A DNA stretch of 64,000 bases from positions 491,799 to 555,798 of the forward strand of contig NZ_ML775959.1 in the NCBI RefSeq assembly GCF_009769385.1, written 5' to 3'. Both the position numbers and the translations under genes were made by a program. The first letter of the stretch is position 1. Each line of letters begins with the position of its first letter. Positions 1-9,126 of this stretch are shown in pieces. Below the pieces are notes generated by a model that did no database searches, was not told where the DNA came from, and saw only the letters and a list, made by a program, of their open reading frames with translations. The stretch is from Saccharothrix deserti (GTDB taxonomy: Bacteria > Actinomycetota > Actinomycetes > Mycobacteriales > Pseudonocardiaceae).

Positions 1-365
1 ACTGCTTCCCGCCGATCGTGCTCAACCTGACCGACGGCGAGTCAACCGACGGCGACCCGGCCAGTGCCGCGTGGGCCGTGCAGACGCACGTGAGCGCCGA
101 CGGCGCGGCGTTGCTGTTCAACCTGCACGTCTCCGCCGCCAACGCCGTCCCGGTGACGTTCCCCGACACCGACTCCGCGCTCCCCGACGCCTACGCGCGC
201 ACCCTGTTCGACATGTCCAGCCTCCTGCCGCCGCACATGCGGTTCTACGCGATGCAGCAGGGCGTGATGGCGAGCGACAAGACGCGCGGCTTCGTCTACA
301 ACGCGGACATCACCTCGCTCGTCCAGTTCCTGGACATCGGAACGCGTGCGACGGACCTGCGCTGA
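1..365 (+). CDS. vWA-domain protein, C-terminal part (TerY/YegL-like), 5' end outside window
   Basis: The reading frame is open from the window edge and ends in TGA at 363-365. The visible part starts CFPPIVLNLTDGESTDGD, which looks like the late metal-binding (MIDAS) strand of a von Willebrand factor A domain, followed by an amphipathic C-terminus. The GTG at 18 lies inside this motif and cannot be the true start. The gene sits directly before a PP2C phosphatase and a kinase with a helix-hairpin-helix, the order known for TerY-P triads and for E. coli yegL-yegK-yegI. In those systems the vWA protein is a metal-dependent binding platform. The assignment rests on the motif plus context; the N-terminal half cannot be seen. 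Confidence 0.8.
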   Translation, partial: CFPPIVLNLTDGESTDGDPASAAWAVQTHVSADGAALLFNLHVSAANAVPVTFPDTDSALPDAYARTLFDMSSLLPPHMRFYAMQQGVMASDKTRGFVYNADITSLVQFLDIGTRATDLR

Positions 366-373
366 GCAGCGGC

Positions 374-1177
374 ATGTTCACCTCCTCCCTCCGCGTGCCC
401 AAACAGGGCAACACACTGCGGGAATGCGAGGACGCCGCCCGCGTCCTGCCCGCTTCCGACCCGGGGACCTGGCTCGCCGAACCGGTGTTCGCGGCCGTGG
501 CCGACGGTGCGTCGGAGAGCCTGCTCGCGGGTGAGTGGGCCGACCTGCTGGCGAAAACCGTCATCGACGCCGTGCGGGACGACGAGTGCGTGCTCCAGGA
601 CGTGGACCGCTTCGCCACCGCGCTGATCAGCGCAGGGGCGGCGTGGGGCGAGTGGCTCGCCGACTACGTGGCGGAGCGCGAGGCCAACGGACGCCCGATC
701 GCCTGGTACGAGCAACCCGGGCTGGACCGCGGTCCGCACGCCACCGTGCTCGCCGCGCGGTTCGAGACCGATTCGTCGCAGGTCACCCGGTGGGATGTCG
801 CCGCGTTGGGTGACAGCTGCCTGTTCCACACCCGCGACGACCGGCTGCTGCGCGCGTTCCCGGTGGAGTCGCCGGAGGCGTTCGACAACTCGCCGGGCCT
901 GGTCAACGCGTTCAACCGCGACCACGCGCTGCTGGCGCGCCACGTGCGGACGGTGTCGGGCGGCGCGGAGCAGGGCGACCAGTTCTTCCTCTGCACCGAC
1001 GCGCTCGCCGAGTGGTTCCTCCGCGAGACCGCACGCGGTGGCCAACCGTGGCACGTGCTGTGCGAGTTCACGCGATCCGGTGATCACGACGAGTTCGCGG
1101 CGTGGTTGGAGAAGACGCGGGGGGAGGGGTTGATGCGCAATGACGACGTCACCGTCGTTCACGTGGACCTCGGATGA
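374..1177 (+). CDS. PP2C-family Ser/Thr phosphatase (YegK-like) of a TerY-P triad
   Basis: A 267-residue soluble protein. It carries PP2C signatures: FAAVADGASES near residue 35 (metal-binding Asp), AALGDSCLF around residue 145, LCTDALAEW about 205 and a terminal NDDVTVVHV. PP2C enzymes remove phosphate from Ser/Thr with two divalent metals. The ATG at 374 was chosen because it lies 8 nt after the stop of the vWA gene and the PP2C fold begins immediately after it. The end overlaps the kinase gene by 38 nt, which suggests translational coupling. Its natural substrate is likely the downstream kinase or that kinase's targets; this is inferred from the triad arrangement. Confidence 0.88.
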   Translation: MFTSSLRVPKQGNTLRECEDAARVLPASDPGTWLAEPVFAAVADGASESLLAGEWADLLAKTVIDAVRDDECVLQDVDRFATALISAGAAWGEWLADYVAEREANGRPIAWYEQPGLDRGPHATVLAARFETDSSQVTRWDVAALGDSCLFHTRDDRLLRAFPVESPEAFDNSPGLVNAFNRDHALLARHVRTVSGGAEQGDQFFLCTDALAEWFLRETARGGQPWHVLCEFTRSGDHDEFAAWLEKTRGEGLMRNDDVTVVHVDLG

Positions 1178-3287
1178 CGAGCCCGTCCGCGCGTTCCCGT
1201 CCGGCGCCGCCTACGTCGAGGCGCTGCAGAACACCGCGCTGTGCTTCCGCGGCACCGACCTCGCCGGGGCCGAGGTGCGCGTCGACGCGCTGGGCCGGCC
1301 ACGGGCGATCTCGGGCAACTTCGCCGGCGTCTTCTCGCTGACCGTCTCCGACGGCACCCGTTACGCGATCAAGTGCTTCACCCGGGAGGCACGGGAGCAG
1401 GCGGCCCGCTACCGCGCTGTCGGCGAGCACCTCGCGCGCCTGGACGACGACTGGACGGTCGGCTTCGACTACGTGAGCCAGGGCATCCTCGTGGAGGGCG
1501 CCTGGTACCCCGTGCTGCGGATGGAGTGGGTGGAGGCCGTCAGCCTCATCCGCTGGATCGAGCAGAACACCGACGACCCCGCGGCCGTGTCCCACGTCGC
1601 CGCGCGGTTCGCGCGCCTGGTCGCGGAACTCGCGGCGGCGGGCGTCGGGCACGGCGACCTCCAGCACGGCAACCTCCTGATCGGCGCCGACGGCTCGGTG
1701 AAGCTGGTCGACTACGACGGCATGTACGTCCCCGCGCTCGCCGGACTGCCCGCGGCCGAGACCGGGCACCGCAACTACCAGTCGCCCGACCGCACGGCGT
1801 CCGACTTCGGCCCGGAGATCGACCGGTTCTCCTCGTGGGTCGTCTACCTGTCGCTCGTGGCCCTGGCGACCGACCCCTCGCTGTGGCGGCAGTTGCGCGA
1901 CGAGGACGCCGAGCACCTGCTCCTCGCCGAGCCCGATTTCGCCGACCCGGCGGCCTCGTTCCGGCTGGCCACCCTGACCAGCCACCCGGACGCGCGCCTG
2001 CGCGGACTGGCCGAGCGCTTCCAGGAGATCCTGCTCCACCACCGCGCCGCGCCCCCGCCGCTGGAACCAGTCGAACCGCTGGAACCGCTCGACACCGTGA
2101 GGACGGTCATGGCCCCGGCCCCGGTCAACGCCGCGCTGCCGTCGTGGATGGCGGAACGCGTCCAGCCGCACGTGCCCGCCCCACCGCCCTTGGTGCGGTT
2201 CAACCGGCGCGCGCCGGCTCTGGCCGTGCTGACGTGGGCGTTGTCGGTGCTGTTGCCGTTAGGCGTGCCGGCGGCGATCTTCGTGGAAGAGGCGATCGCG
2301 GTCGCCGACGTGTCGGCGCTGCTGGCGTGGACCGCGATCACGACGTTGGGCTACCGCCGCCAACCCGAGCGATCACGGGCCCGCGACGCGCGTGCCGAGC
2401 GCAAACGGCTCCACCGCGCCCGACTGGCCGCCGCCGCCCGCGCCACCCGGCTCGACAAGGAGACCCGGAAGATCACCCAAGAGGCCGAGAAGTCCAAGGA
2501 GGTGCACGACTACAAGCGGCGGCTCCTCCAACAGCGGCACAACGCGCGCCTCGGGGCGCACCAGCAGGCCGTCAAGCAGCACCTCGACCGGATCGACCGC
2601 GACCGGCAGACGTCGTTGGCCCGGATGCACCTGGAGGAACAGCGGCTCCTGGCCGTGCGGCAGAAGGAACACCTGCGCGCGCACCTGGCGGAGTTCCCGG
2701 TCAAGACCGCCGGTGTCGAAGGCGTCGGGCCGGCGCTGACCACCAACCTCGAAGCGGTCGGCATCCGCACCGCCGCGGACTTCGTCGGCGTCCGCTACGA
2801 CGTGCAGGGACCCAACCGCGTGGCGATCTTCGTCCTGGTCGACGGCCGCGGCGTGCGCGTCGCCGGGATCGGCGAGGTGAAGGCGGGGCGCATCGACCAG
2901 TGGCGTGCACGCCTGACCGTCAAGGCCGCGAACAACCGGCCGACGTCGCTCACGCCCGCCGAGCACCAGCCGATCAAGGACCGGTTCGCCGCCGCGAAGG
3001 GCCGGCTCGACGCCCAGTACAAACAGGTGCTGGACGAGGCCGCGACGACGACCCGCGAGCTGCAGGCGGCCCTGCGCGCCGAGCAAGCCGTCCTGGCCGA
3101 CGAGATGAAAGCCGCCAACACCGCGACCGCCCGGATCCGCGTCGACCACGACCGCGCGGTCGCCGAAGCCACCGTCGTCCTCGAACGCGCCCGACAAGCC
3201 GCCGCCGACGGCAACACGCGGGCCGACGCGTTCCGCACCATCACCTACCGCCGCTACCTCCGCTTCACCCTCACCGGCAAGGGCTGA
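1140..3287 (+). CDS. membrane-anchored protein kinase with coiled coil and helix-hairpin-helix (YegI-like)
   Basis: A 715-residue protein. Residues about 55-300 form a kinase fold: a nucleotide-binding Lys in YAIKCF (K78), the catalytic loop HGDLQHGN (171-178) and DYDG (191-194) in place of DFG. Two hydrophobic segments follow at about 357-400. After them comes a long basic/charged coiled coil, a helix-hairpin-helix (VEGVGPALTTNLEAVGI, about 520-540) and a second coiled coil. This matches the kinase of vWA-PP2C-kinase triads. The HhH suggests nucleic-acid contact, although HhH pairs can also bind protein. The ATG at 1140 was chosen for the GGGGAGGGG at 1121-1129. It is the last gene of the operon, followed by a strong hairpin. 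Confidence 0.85.
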   Translation: MTTSPSFTWTSDDEPVRAFPSGAAYVEALQNTALCFRGTDLAGAEVRVDALGRPRAISGNFAGVFSLTVSDGTRYAIKCFTREAREQAARYRAVGEHLARLDDDWTVGFDYVSQGILVEGAWYPVLRMEWVEAVSLIRWIEQNTDDPAAVSHVAARFARLVAELAAAGVGHGDLQHGNLLIGADGSVKLVDYDGMYVPALAGLPAAETGHRNYQSPDRTASDFGPEIDRFSSWVVYLSLVALATDPSLWRQLRDEDAEHLLLAEPDFADPAASFRLATLTSHPDARLRGLAERFQEILLHHRAAPPPLEPVEPLEPLDTVRTVMAPAPVNAALPSWMAERVQPHVPAPPPLVRFNRRAPALAVLTWALSVLLPLGVPAAIFVEEAIAVADVSALLAWTAITTLGYRRQPERSRARDARAERKRLHRARLAAAARATRLDKETRKITQEAEKSKEVHDYKRRLLQQRHNARLGAHQQAVKQHLDRIDRDRQTSLARMHLEEQRLLAVRQKEHLRAHLAEFPVKTAGVEGVGPALTTNLEAVGIRTAADFVGVRYDVQGPNRVAIFVLVDGRGVRVAGIGEVKAGRIDQWRARLTVKAANNRPTSLTPAEHQPIKDRFAAAKGRLDAQYKQVLDEAATTTRELQAALRAEQAVLADEMKAANTATARIRVDHDRAVAEATVVLERARQAAADGNTRADAFRTITYRRYLRFTLTGKG

Positions 3288-3318
3288 CCGCCGGCGTCGG
3301 TTCACCCGACGCCGGCGG
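3288..3318. terminator. bidirectional hairpin terminator
   Basis: A perfect 13-bp inverted repeat (arms 3288-3300 and 3306-3318, 5-nt loop) starts one base after the kinase stop codon. It lies between two convergent genes, so it can serve both strands. Confidence 0.8.
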
Positions 3319-3337
3319 CCGCGGAGGTCGGCGGAGG

Positions 3338-4573
3338 TCAGTCGTAGCCGCCGAACATGAACAGCGAGATCTGGTGGTCCGACGGGTTGGCCAGGCCGTG
3401 CAGGTTGCCGCCCTTCAGGAACGCCATGTGCCCCGCCCGCAGCAGGCGCACCTCGAAGCAGCGGGTGCGGGTGTCGGGCTCGGCCCAGTCGCCGATCACC
3501 ATCCAGCCCTCGCCGTCCAGCATCAGGAACACCTCGGAGTTGTCCCGGTGGCGGTGCAGGCCGATACCGCACCCGGCGTCCATGACGTGCAGGTCCATGT
3601 AGTCGACGGCCAGGAACGGCTCCTTCGCGCCCGGCGCGGCCTTGCGGCCGAACGCGTCGAGGTTGTACGGCTCCAGGCTCCGGCCCAGTTCATCCGAACC
3701 GGTGAACCGGAAGTAGTTCGACAGCAGGTTGCGGTACTCCAGGAAACCGATGCCACCGTGCGGGTTCGGGCTGCGGCCGACCTCCAGGAACGCGTCCCAG
3801 CCGCGCACCACCATCTGGAACGCGATGGTGACGGGCCCGACCTCGGCGGTGCGGTCCGTGCTGCGCCACCGCAGCACGACGCGCAGCGGCCGAACCGGGT
3901 GCAGCAGGTGGTCGGGCGCCACCTCGCGGACGTCCCGACCGTCCAGCTCCGCGCGGCTGAACGCGTTCGGCGCTCCCCTCGCGATGTCCGGGCGGGCCTG
4001 CAGGACGCCGAGCTTGAGCGACTGCCGGCCACGCGCCCCGAGGCGGGACTCCAGGTCGTCGCCGCCGTAACCCCACAGTTCGGCGACGTAACGGTCGCTT
4101 TCGGGGTCGTAGGGCGCCTCCAACTCGGCACGCCCACCGCCCTCGACCTCGACGTCGACCAGCACCCGATCGCCCAGGGAACCGTTGTGCGCCTGGGCGA
4201 GCGCGCTGTCGGGCCCCGCGCGGTACGACAGGTGCAGGAACGGGCCGGTCCAGTCACCGGCCAGCGCCCAGCCGCGCACCGCCCTCGTGTCGCCCAGCCG
4301 GAAGTCGGCGACGTTCTGCTTCTGGAAGTCGGTCTTGAAGTCCTGCGCGGCCGGGTCGAGGACGTCGGTGTTCGGGCTGCTCGGCCCGTACAGCGCGAGC
4401 CATTCGTGGGGTAGCAGGTACTGCAGCGACGGCGTGGCGTAGCACTCCAGCTCGGCGGCGAGCCGGGTTTGCTGCACCACCGTGAGCAGTCGCTCCAGCG
4501 GGTTGTCGGACGAGTAGTTCGGCACCGTGCCGGGGTCGACGCGGTGGACGGCGTCACCTTGCGGGATCCGCAC
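3338..4573 (-). CDS. cupin-domain protein, last gene of GMC oxidoreductase operon
   Basis: A 411-residue protein. The C-terminal 100 residues are a cupin: GIGLHRHRDNSEVFLML gives the HxH...E metal-binding set, and HGLAN gives the second-motif His. The first 300 residues are beta-rich with no family that I recognise. They resemble the layout of the neighbouring 380-residue cupin protein, suggesting an ancient duplication. The start is GTG at 4573, five bases after an AGGGAGGT ribosome site. It is cotranscribed with the cupin, GMC oxidoreductase and gluconate-dehydrogenase-like genes upstream. A role as accessory enzyme (isomerase, dioxygenase or lactone-handling) acting on the oxidoreductase product is inferred. 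Confidence 0.75.
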   Translation of the reverse strand: MRIPQGDAVHRVDPGTVPNYSSDNPLERLLTVVQQTRLAAELECYATPSLQYLLPHEWLALYGPSSPNTDVLDPAAQDFKTDFQKQNVADFRLGDTRAVRGWALAGDWTGPFLHLSYRAGPDSALAQAHNGSLGDRVLVDVEVEGGGRAELEAPYDPESDRYVAELWGYGGDDLESRLGARGRQSLKLGVLQARPDIARGAPNAFSRAELDGRDVREVAPDHLLHPVRPLRVVLRWRSTDRTAEVGPVTIAFQMVVRGWDAFLEVGRSPNPHGGIGFLEYRNLLSNYFRFTGSDELGRSLEPYNLDAFGRKAAPGAKEPFLAVDYMDLHVMDAGCGIGLHRHRDNSEVFLMLDGEGWMVIGDWAEPDTRTRCFEVRLLRAGHMAFLKGGNLHGLANPSDHQISLFMFGGYD

Positions 4574-4622
4574 GGGGCACCTCCCTTTCAGGGGGTTGGT
4601 CTCCGCTCAGGGATGGCAAAGG

Positions 4623-5765
4623 TCAGGGATGGTAGAGGAATGCCACGAACTTCAACGGCTCGTCGCCGTCGGCGCGGATGCCGTGGATGCCCCCGCTCTT
4701 GGTGAACAGGGTGCTGCCGGGGCCCACGGCGACCTCCCGGCACGGCTTGGGGCCGATGCCGTACACATGGCGTTCGACGACCGGCTGCTGTGCCGCGGCC
4801 GGGTCGTCGTCCACCCCGAGGTAGGCCCGACCACGGCCGGACACCACGTAGTACAGCTCCTCGGAGCCGATGTGGCGGTGCGTGCCCTCCACGACGCCCG
4901 GCGGGATGGTCACCTCGTGGAAGAACACCAGGTCGCCGCCCAGCTCGCGCTGCACGAGCCACCGCATGTCCAGCACGTTGCCGTCGCCGGGCTTCGCCTC
5001 CGGGTTGTCCGGGTCCATCATGGCGTTGCGGTAGCGCACCGGCGGCACCTGCGCCGAGTCCGGGATGAACCACGCGCGCTGGTAGTCCAGCAGGTAGTTC
5101 AAGTCCCGCACGGTGTTCTGGTCCGAGGACGGCTGCGGGTCGCGCGGCTCCTGGTGGGAGCGCAGGAAGTTGTTGTCCCACTGGACGTCCGGCACCGGGT
5201 GGCCGGTGGGCGTCGTCATCGCCACCTCGCTGAACGCCACTTCCAGGCGGCGCAGGGCCTTGATGTCGACCAGCGCGGGCGCGAGCGACGGCGGGCGGGT
5301 GATCGGGGCGTTGGCACCCATCAGCGGGATCACCCGGTAGTCGTGGTCGGTGTTCTCGGGCGGCTCCAGGGTGTCCCACATCTCCACCGCGTACGCGTCC
5401 ACCGACTTGTCGTAGCGCAACGTCACCGTCGCGTCGGCGGTCAGCGACTCGTCGTTCGGCAGCACGCGCACCCACGCGTTCACCGAGTCGCCGAGGCGGC
5501 GTCCGCGTTCCCGCACCAGCTCGGTGAGGCGCCCGGCGCGGTACTCCAGGCGCAGCACGCTGCACAGCCGCGTGCCGTCGAGGTAGACGCTGCCCTTCAT
5601 CGCCGTGACGTCCGGGCCGTTGCGGACCTCGTCCACGTCGTACCGGTAGCGGGGGCTGCGCGCGGCCAGCAGGTACCGCGAGTGGTAGATCCGGTCGGGG
5701 AAGAACACGACGCGGAAGATCTCGTTCTCCGGCTGGGTGAAGATGTCGTCGAACGCCGGGTCCAT
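4623..5765 (-). CDS. cupin-domain protein, third gene of GMC oxidoreductase operon
   Basis: A 380-residue protein. The C-terminal cupin has THRHIGSEELYYVVSGRG near residue 285, a canonical motif 1 with two His and Glu, and GGIHGI near 350 as motif 2. The first 250 residues lack any motif I can place; WDTLEPPEN and YLLDYQRAWFIPD are distinctive. The ATG at 5765 was preferred over longer in-frame starts because it lies only 5 nt after the stop of the GMC oxidoreductase, whereas the longer version would overlap that gene by 127 nt. The chemistry is not identifiable from sequence; the metal site suggests a dioxygenase- or isomerase-like activity. Confidence 0.77.
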   Translation of the reverse strand: MDPAFDDIFTQPENEIFRVVFFPDRIYHSRYLLAARSPRYRYDVDEVRNGPDVTAMKGSVYLDGTRLCSVLRLEYRAGRLTELVRERGRRLGDSVNAWVRVLPNDESLTADATVTLRYDKSVDAYAVEMWDTLEPPENTDHDYRVIPLMGANAPITRPPSLAPALVDIKALRRLEVAFSEVAMTTPTGHPVPDVQWDNNFLRSHQEPRDPQPSSDQNTVRDLNYLLDYQRAWFIPDSAQVPPVRYRNAMMDPDNPEAKPGDGNVLDMRWLVQRELGGDLVFFHEVTIPPGVVEGTHRHIGSEELYYVVSGRGRAYLGVDDDPAAAQQPVVERHVYGIGPKPCREVAVGPGSTLFTKSGGIHGIRADGDEPLKFVAFLYHP

Positions 5766-5770
5766 GGACG

Positions 5771-7564
5771 TCACACCCTCGTGGTGAGCAGTTCGCCGAC
5801 GCGGAAGGCGTTGGCCTGGATGGTCAGGGTCGGGTTGGCGCCGCCGGAGGTCGGCATGAACGACCCGTCGGTGACGTAGAGGTTGTCGAACCGCCACGCG
5901 CGGCAGTCCGGGTCGAGCACCGAGTCGGCCGGGTCGGTGCCGAAGCGCGCGCCGCCGAGGACGTGGTTGGCGATGCGCCGCACGTCGTTGCCGACGTGGC
6001 CGAAGCCGATCAGCTGCACGCCGTCACCGCCGCGGGCGAGGATCTCCCGGCAGCGGTCGGCCAGCACGTCCATCACCGCGCGGTCGTGGCTGTGCCAGCC
6101 CTTGTCGATGTGCGCCACCGGGCGGTTCCACTTGTCGCGCACCGACGGGTGCAGCGTGATCCGGTTGGTGGGCAGCGGGAGTTGGTTCGCCATGAACGCC
6201 ACCGACAGCTGCCGGCCGAAGTTCTCGGTCAGGTAGCCGTCGAACTGGTCGCCGCGCATGTCCAGGTCGTAGAGGTAGCCCTTCCACATCGTGTCCATGT
6301 CGTTGGCGGCCCACGTGCGCGCCATGCTGATCGGCAGCGCCGAGTCCGACGTGTTGTTGTAGATCGCGCCGCCCGCCCACAGCCCGTTGGCGCGCACGAA
6401 CTCCGGCGTGGCACACGCGTCGGTGGCCCAGTCCGAGTCGAGCGTGCGGGACTTGTCGTGACGGCCGGGTACGCGGGCCGACGCGCCGCCGAAGCAGTGC
6501 GTCAGGAAGTAGCGGCCCAGCAGGCCGTTGCCGTTGATCCGGTCCGCGAAGCCGGCGTCCCGCTCGGCGGACAGCTGCAACAGCCGCACCGACTCGATCG
6601 CGCTGCACGCCACCACCACGACCGTGCCGCCCACCGTCCGCTCGCGTCCCAGCGGATCGCGGTAGTGCACGTCCGTCACCCGCCCGTTCGTCGCCGACAG
6701 GTGCGTCACGACGCAGTTGGCGCGCAAGGCGAACCCCGGCTGGGTGGAGATCGGGTGCAGCAGCGACACCCACGTGTTGGACTTCAGGCCCAACGGGTCG
6801 CCGTAGCGGTTGACGAACGCGGTCTTGATCGACTCGCGGTCGGTCGGCACCGTGCGGCCGCTCGGCGCGTGGTCCTCGGTGATGACCGCCAGCGGGGTGC
6901 GGTAGCGCCGGAAGCCCAGCGCGTCCATCCCGGCGGCGACGTGCGCGCTGATGTCGTTGGGCTCCAGCGGCTTCTGGTAGTTGTCCACGCTCGCGGGCTT
7001 GAGCTGGCCGTCCCTGGTGCCGTTGATGCCGACCAGCTCCTCGGCCCGGCAGTACCACGGTTCCAGGTCGTCGTAGCCGAACGGCCAGTCGCGGGCCTCC
7101 CGGGCGACATCGCCGCCGGGGTCGGCGCGCAGGTCGTCCCGCCCCTGGTTGGCCGAGCGCAGCCGGAAGTCGTCCGGGGCGAACCGCAGCGACACCCCGC
7201 CGTAGAGCTGCGTGCCGCCGCCCACGACCTGCGCGGTGTACCCCTCGATCGTGACCCTGTCCTGGCCGTCGGTGTCGCGGTAGACGTGCGGCTCGTCGTT
7301 CAGGTCCGGCTCGACGTGGCTGGAGTAGAACGACACGCCGGTGTTCGCGACACCCTGCACCTGCAGCACCTTCTCGGCGCCGGTGGCGAACTCCTCGTCG
7401 CGCTTGAAGTCCGACAGCCCGTCGGGACTGGTGTGCTGTGAGTGGAACAGCGGCCCCTTCTCCAGCACCAGCACGCGTTTGCCCGCCCGCACGAGCGCGT
7501 GCGCGACGGGCGCGCCGCCCGCGCCGCTGCCGATGATCACCGCGTCGAACGTCTCGTCGGCCAT
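5771..7564 (-). CDS. GMC-family FAD oxidoreductase
   Basis: A 597-residue flavoprotein. The N-terminal FAD-binding Rossmann motif is VIIGSGAGGAPVAHAL (residues 9-24) and the C-terminal GMC signature includes VTDGSFMPTSGGANPTLT near 570. It lacks a signal peptide. GMC enzymes oxidise alcohols or sugars, passing electrons to oxygen, quinone or cytochrome. The gene immediately upstream encodes a gluconate 2-dehydrogenase subunit-3-like protein, the usual small partner of membrane-linked GMC sugar dehydrogenases, so the pair is probably a heteromer. Upstream spacing is 4 nt and downstream 5 nt. The substrate is unknown. Confidence 0.9.
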   Translation of the reverse strand: MADETFDAVIIGSGAGGAPVAHALVRAGKRVLVLEKGPLFHSQHTSPDGLSDFKRDEEFATGAEKVLQVQGVANTGVSFYSSHVEPDLNDEPHVYRDTDGQDRVTIEGYTAQVVGGGTQLYGGVSLRFAPDDFRLRSANQGRDDLRADPGGDVAREARDWPFGYDDLEPWYCRAEELVGINGTRDGQLKPASVDNYQKPLEPNDISAHVAAGMDALGFRRYRTPLAVITEDHAPSGRTVPTDRESIKTAFVNRYGDPLGLKSNTWVSLLHPISTQPGFALRANCVVTHLSATNGRVTDVHYRDPLGRERTVGGTVVVVACSAIESVRLLQLSAERDAGFADRINGNGLLGRYFLTHCFGGASARVPGRHDKSRTLDSDWATDACATPEFVRANGLWAGGAIYNNTSDSALPISMARTWAANDMDTMWKGYLYDLDMRGDQFDGYLTENFGRQLSVAFMANQLPLPTNRITLHPSVRDKWNRPVAHIDKGWHSHDRAVMDVLADRCREILARGGDGVQLIGFGHVGNDVRRIANHVLGGARFGTDPADSVLDPDCRAWRFDNLYVTDGSFMPTSGGANPTLTIQANAFRVGELLTTRV

Positions 7565-7568
7565 GGTC

Positions 7569-8564
7569 TCACCCCCGGTAGTCGGTGTTGCGGCCCAGCG
7601 GCGCCTCGACCGCCGCGCGCCAGTCGAACTCGAAGCGCTCGGCGAGGTACGCCCACGCCGCCGCGCCGTGGTTGCCGCCGTGCTTGGGGTGCGCGAACGC
7701 GCCCGTCATGGCGTGGCGGCGCAGCAGGAGCAGGAAGTACCGCGGCTCGCCGTACCGGCCGTGGTCCCAGCCGGGCACCTGGTTGGCGGCGAGCTCGTCG
7801 TAGAGGTCCATGAACGCCTGCCTGCCCAGCTCCGCCGGTTCCCGACCGGGGAAGCGGGCGCGCAGCACGTCGTCGATCAGCCGCAGGCAGATCTTGTAGT
7901 CGTCGAGGTTGTGCCGTTCCTCGCGTGCGAGGAGCTTGTCGATGAAGTTGACGACCCCGACCGACTCGTCCATCAGGAACGCCAACGGGAACTGCCGGTC
8001 GCGCTCGGACCGGCTGAGCTTGTGGTAGAAGTCGGCGAGGAACCGCCGGTTCTCGGCGAGTTGGAAGGGCAGCACCTGCGTGACGAGTCGCTCCAGCAGC
8101 CGCAGCTCCCACCGGTCGAAGCTGACCGGGACCGCGCAGCCGTGGGTGAAGAACCGCGACCACTCCTGCCCGTTGTCCGTCCGCTGCCGCTGCGGGTTGA
8201 CGGGGTCGAGCACCGACCTGCCGTCCACGGTGAACCGGTAGCGGTGCACCTGGCCCTTGCCGACCCGCACGGTGGCCGCCCAGAGGCCGGTCGGCTCGTC
8301 GAGGAACCGGACCTCCCGCAGCGGGACCGGGGTGTGGAGTTCACCGAAGGTGCCCACCACGCCGACCTCGCGTGCCTCGTCGTCGCGGTGCACGAACGTG
8401 ACGTCGTTGAACTGGTAGGACGTTTCCGCCGATGCGCCGTCCCAGTGCGTGTCGACCACCGGCAGGTGGAACGGCTCGGACACCGTGCCGGTGTCGCGGG
8501 CGATGAAGCGCGTGGTGTGGTTGAGCACGTATTGGTCGTCTCGCGCGATGAGCACGACGGGCAT
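7569..8564 (-). CDS. gluconate 2-dehydrogenase subunit-3-like protein with N-terminal CBM48/E-set-like region
   Basis: A 331-residue protein. The C-terminal part (about 220-330) matches the subunit-3 family: RQAFMDLYDELAANQ, RYFLLLLRRHAMTGAF and HGGNHGAAAWAYL. The N-terminal 110 residues look like an immunoglobulin-like E-set/CBM48 sandwich (VGVVGTFGE, VHRYRFTVDG), an unusual addition. Typical family members carry a Tat signal; this one does not, so the complex is probably cytoplasmic. It is the first gene of the minus-strand operon; the start ATG 8564 is preceded by AGGTGGGTGAAGG. The promoter should lie in the 560-bp gap shared with the divergent secreted-protein gene. Confidence 0.78.
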   Translation of the reverse strand: MPVVLIARDDQYVLNHTTRFIARDTGTVSEPFHLPVVDTHWDGASAETSYQFNDVTFVHRDDEAREVGVVGTFGELHTPVPLREVRFLDEPTGLWAATVRVGKGQVHRYRFTVDGRSVLDPVNPQRQRTDNGQEWSRFFTHGCAVPVSFDRWELRLLERLVTQVLPFQLAENRRFLADFYHKLSRSERDRQFPLAFLMDESVGVVNFIDKLLAREERHNLDDYKICLRLIDDVLRARFPGREPAELGRQAFMDLYDELAANQVPGWDHGRYGEPRYFLLLLRRHAMTGAFAHPKHGGNHGAAAWAYLAERFEFDWRAAVEAPLGRNTDYRG

Positions 8565-9126
8565 GGGCCTTCACCCACCTGATGAGCACGGGGCCGCAGA
8601 GCCGGCCCGGTCGTGAACGGACGTGCCGAGCAGCGCTCCGCACACGGGGGAAGTCGCGACCCGCCGGAGCCGGGTTAGCCGGTTGCCGCCGGTTTCAACG
8701 GTCCGGGTGAAATGCGGGAATCACCGTAACGAATATCTTTCACACATCCCGGGCGTGGCGGCGGTCCGGTCCGCTCGGCCGGGGCATCGGCCCTTCGTGG
8801 CCTGGGCGTCATCGGGTCGACCGCCCGCGCGGTGAGGTCGTCGGGTCCGGCCTCCGGGCGCGGCAACTCGAACGGGTGTACCAGGTCGGGTGGCCTGTCG
8901 GCCCCTGTGGAGGGGGAGGGCATCGGTGCCGGTCAGGGGTGCCCGGAACTCTTGTCACCCGTGTGACAAATCGACCGTCCCTTTCTGTCGGGGTTGCCGA
9001 AAAATGCGGAAAATGCGTAGTGAAACTTGTTCGCGATTGCCTGTCCGCGCTACATTACTCACGGGTAGACAGGTGACCCGGCCGCCGCGATCGCGTTTCC
9101 ACACAATCTCAACGAGGAGATTCTCC
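8565..9126. other. divergent intergenic region
   Basis: 562 bases without a convincing gene. It must hold the promoter of the leftward GMC operon and of the rightward secreted-protein gene. Base composition drops at about 8700-8750 and 8960-9060, as expected for promoters. No RNA gene or repeat was seen. Confidence 0.6.
9027..9056 (+). promoter_or_regulatory. possible sigma-70-like promoter of secreted protein gene
   Basis: TTGTTC (9027-9032) and TACATT (9051-9056) are separated by 18 bases, about 70 bases upstream of the ATG at 9127. The fit is a visual match only. Confidence 0.4.

Noticed and set aside
1241..4414. A 1057-residue plus-strand open frame
   Set aside because: It is an Arg/Gly/Pro-rich shadow of the kinase and, on the other strand, of the cupin gene; it has no protein-like composition.
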